A DNA stretch of 64,000 nucleotides from Takifugu bimaculatus (Eukaryota; Chordata; Actinopteri; Tetraodontiformes; Tetraodontidae), in the NCBI GenBank assembly GCA_004026145.2, contig CP034977.1:2514543-2578542 (forward strand), read 5' to 3'. The notes below the pieces were generated by a model. The model made no database searches and was not told the DNA's origin. It saw only the letters and a list, made by a program, of their open reading frames with translations. Positions within the stretch are counted from its first letter, which is position 1; every line of letters starts with the position of its first letter. Both the position numbers and the translations under genes were made by a program. Shown piece after piece: positions 61,424-64,000 of this stretch.

Positions 61424-62529
61424 TTACTGGGGGCAGGGTTCAGGGTGGGTGTTCTGTCCAGTGTCCACCAAAAGCTAAAACCAGTCAGGCTTCCATATTT
61501 CCTGATGGAACCTCCTGACGTTATAGCTGCAAACCCTTCATCATGTGATTTTGACTCAACTCGAATTTCCATAACCCCAAATCAAATCAACCAATCACTG
61601 TCCACCACTACTGCCTTTCCCTGAGCCATCTTCTGCTGCACACCATGTCAGCCCCATGTGATGTTCTCCATCGATAACATACTACTGTCACGATCTACTG
61701 TTACATGCTGACAAGTCTGGGGATAAATACTCATCTGGAAAGAAGGTTCAAGTGTCCAAAACATGAGGTGCACTTAGCTGTTATATATGTATATATTTTA
61801 ACTTTGAGTTTGTTTTTCCTCAAGGGATTTGACATAGAAAAGATCAGGTCATTCAACATAAATACTTTTAAGTTCATAGTTTATAATACACATGCCTCAG
61901 CCCTATACATCAAAGGTGAATGTATTTCAAATTGGGAAATGTGTGTGAGTATTATAAATGATAATTTCTACTTATACGTTCAGGTTATGGGAGGAATGAT
62001 CCCAAAGGCATGTTTTTGGAAGTGATTGTAATCTGCAGGGTTTTACTTTGCGATTCCATTGATCCGACTCCTTAATCTACATGAGGTGCACCTTATCAGT
62101 TTCAATTTTAAACCATTTAAAATGTTTGTATTTTTCCCCAGAGCCACATAATACATTCTACTGCTCATATTACTGTGCATACTGCATACTACCTTAACAG
62201 GTCAGAATTCACCTTAACCTGTCTCCATGCCAACCACCAAAGGAGCCAGTTGCATGGCAACCGGCTTCAGCCACAACAAAACCAATCAACCAACCTACCA
62301 ACCATCTTCCTCAACCACCAAGGCTACGCCCACCTGACTGTAATCGTTCCATAGAAGAAGAGATAGAGAAGGAGTGAGGATAGGAAGAAGGGATGACAGA
62401 CGAAAGCGGTGTAGTTGTGATTCTCAGGGTGTCTTATATACAGTAAATATATTGTTCAGTCTGTTCTCCGGTCTCTCACTGGTGTCCTGTTGCCCCTAAC
62501 TGAGCCCAAAGACGATCATGTCCTTCCAC

Positions 62530-62535
62530 AATAAA
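62530..62535 (+). terminator. nova2: Candidate nova2 polyadenylation signal (proximal of the final pair)
   Basis: AATAAA followed by TTCTTTGTATAATTG. Confidence 0.35.
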
Positions 62536-63045
62536 TTCTTTGTATAATTGATCAACTTCTGACCAAGTCCTCGCAATCAGTTGATTGATAATATTGATTG
62601 ACCATTCCTGCTGAGAGATGCCACGCAGCCAGCCAGGTGAATGAAGCTAGGCACTGTAATGTTTACAACCCAAATGAGACCAACAATGCTGTTGAAAGAA
62701 TGTCTAGGACTTTTTCCAAAAGTGAGAGAGAGAGAGACAAATCTCTGAAGAGTACTTATTTCCAAGTGATGGAACTTTTCGCTTACTTTTTATGTGACAT
62801 GACGTAATGTAATTTTTTCAATCATTGCATGTGACTATTTTTGATTTGCAATGAAACTGTTCCGAATGGATGGTACATTTGTGACGTCAGTGCAACGTTG
62901 AGATGCCGATGCTAGAAATCAATGTTGGTGTCTTTTAACAGTGTTTTCATGTCACCGTGGGGAGTGCTTATGAACCAATGAATGCTAAATGTGTGACCAT
63001 ACAAAGCTGTAAAGGTTTTGTTTATTTGTACATGGTTATGGGTAA

Positions 63046-63051
63046 AATAAA
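63046..63051 (+). terminator. nova2: Candidate distal nova2 polyadenylation signal
   Basis: AATAAA followed by CCATTGAAGCAACACC; a TGTCTGTG-type GT-rich stretch lies about 50 nt downstream. Confidence 0.4.
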
Positions 63052-63070
63052 CCATTGAAGCAACACCTTT

Positions 63071-64000
63071 AATCTTCAGACGTAAGCCCTCGCATATTTG
63101 TCTGTGAAGGACCAAAACCGGTGCTTTACAAAGTTTTACATAATGCGTTTAAGACACGCCAATGAGGTAAGTTTCCACTGTAACACGTCTGCAACACGGC
63201 GCTGCCTTTCGCCTGTTCTCAGGGTCTCTGAGAGGGCTTTATTAAGGGAGGTGTAGGAGAGAATTAATGCTTGGTCTACCTTCACACATCACTGCCCTCA
63301 TCACAGGCATCACAGTTACAAAAGTGTTGGGTTCAATTCTCTGACATATCCATCTACCCACAATCCTCCTGTGCACTAGAACCATCCAGTCAACAAACAC
63401 CTGCACCCCTGCATCCGCCATGAATTCCACAAACCAGCCTATCAGCTCCTGTGACCTCTGGCCAAATCGTCTCAGCCCTCTCCATGCCATCGGCTAAGCA
63501 GCTCCTGGCTGTGTTTGAGCTGTTCTTACAAAGCCTCCTGGGAAATGGAGTCACCATTCACAGCATGGTCCGACCAACCTCTTGTCACTCTCCTCCCACA
63601 CACCTTCCTCCATATGCCACTAAAGAAGTTCCTCCGGCTTCCAGCAAGAAGGTCACAGCACTTTGTGGTGTTGTTTTTATAACGTGTGTGATAGAGTTCA
63701 CGGTGTTGCACAGCTAAAGACTGCAAACAAGCCAATGGGTGACCCTTCTGGGAAGCTAAAATGGACCAAAATTCTTACTTGTGCGATGTTTGAATGTGTA
63801 ATAAATATTAAAGACAGATGTTTACAGTTTATCTACATGTATAGTGTATATAAAATGACATTTTTATGCATTAATAATGTGAGCCCATAGTGTACACATG
63901 TGGAATTGATTTCATGTATTAAATATGGACTGCTTGAGGTTGAGGTTGAAGTGTTGTGTGAGCAGAAATAATCTCATTGGTAGATCTAAAATCATCATAT
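63071..64000. other. Downstream region, no recognised gene
   Basis: An unrecognised 82-codon open frame lies on the minus strand at 63242-63490. Its stop codon overlaps a minus-strand AATAAA. Another plus-strand AATAAA is at 63800-63805, so the nova2 transcript could extend this far. Confidence 0.4.

Larger units (their letters stand above)
53145..63070 (+). other. nova2: Probable long nova2 3' untranslated region
   Basis: No gene is recognised in this 10 kb. The proximal part is GA-rich and U-rich (for example T18 at 53443-53460). AATAAA occurs at 56643, 57138, 57477, 60787, 62530 and 63046. The last two lie in plausible contexts, so I end the region after 63046, but a much shorter UTR followed by intergenic DNA is possible. 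Low-complexity CAA, CAC, TCC and CT tracts and several Pumilio-type motifs occur in the distal half. Confidence 0.45.

Overview
This window is vertebrate nuclear DNA, almost certainly from a teleost fish. Coding sequence is sparse, exons have GT-AG borders, CA/TG microsatellites are very dense, and there are two fish-type mobile elements: a tRNA-headed SINE and a decayed Tc1-like transposon. The species cannot be fixed from the sequence alone. Two protein-coding genes are well supported, both on the + strand.

Layout. Positions 1-5556 are intergenic with no recognisable gene. Positions 5557-7611 hold gpr4, a proton-sensing class A G-protein-coupled receptor. Its 371-codon reading frame is split over three exons; a SINE with a clean 12-bp target-site duplication sits in the first intron. 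Positions 7612 to about 14400 hold the gpr4 3' region and an intergenic spacer with a Tc1-like relic, a (TCCA)n array and a full match to the CTCF core motif. A CpG-rich segment at about 14860-16250 is the likely nova2 promoter and 5' leader. nova2, the neuronal KH-domain splicing regulator, has coding exons at 16067-16223, 26436-26579, 45238-45404 and 52122-53144. They join in frame to a 496-residue protein with three KH domains. Introns of about 10.2, 18.7 and 6.7 kb are filled with microsatellites, a 14-bp minisatellite and some GC-rich patches. From 53145 the sequence looks like a long 3' untranslated region, with AATAAA signals at 62530, 63046 and 63800.

The two genes are not an operon or a pathway. 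In human they lie in the same chromosomal region (19q13.3), so their adjacency looks like conserved synteny and supports the NOVA2 (not NOVA1) assignment. GPR4 senses extracellular acid and couples to cAMP signalling. NOVA2 binds YCAY motifs in neuronal pre-mRNA. Several YCAY clusters lie in nova2 itself (exon 1, just after the exon 2 donor, the distal 3' region), which fits known NOVA autoregulation. A 69-nt, phase-compatible candidate cassette exon in intron 1 is the most interesting undescribed feature. No CRISPR array, bacterial operon, virus or toxin gene was seen.
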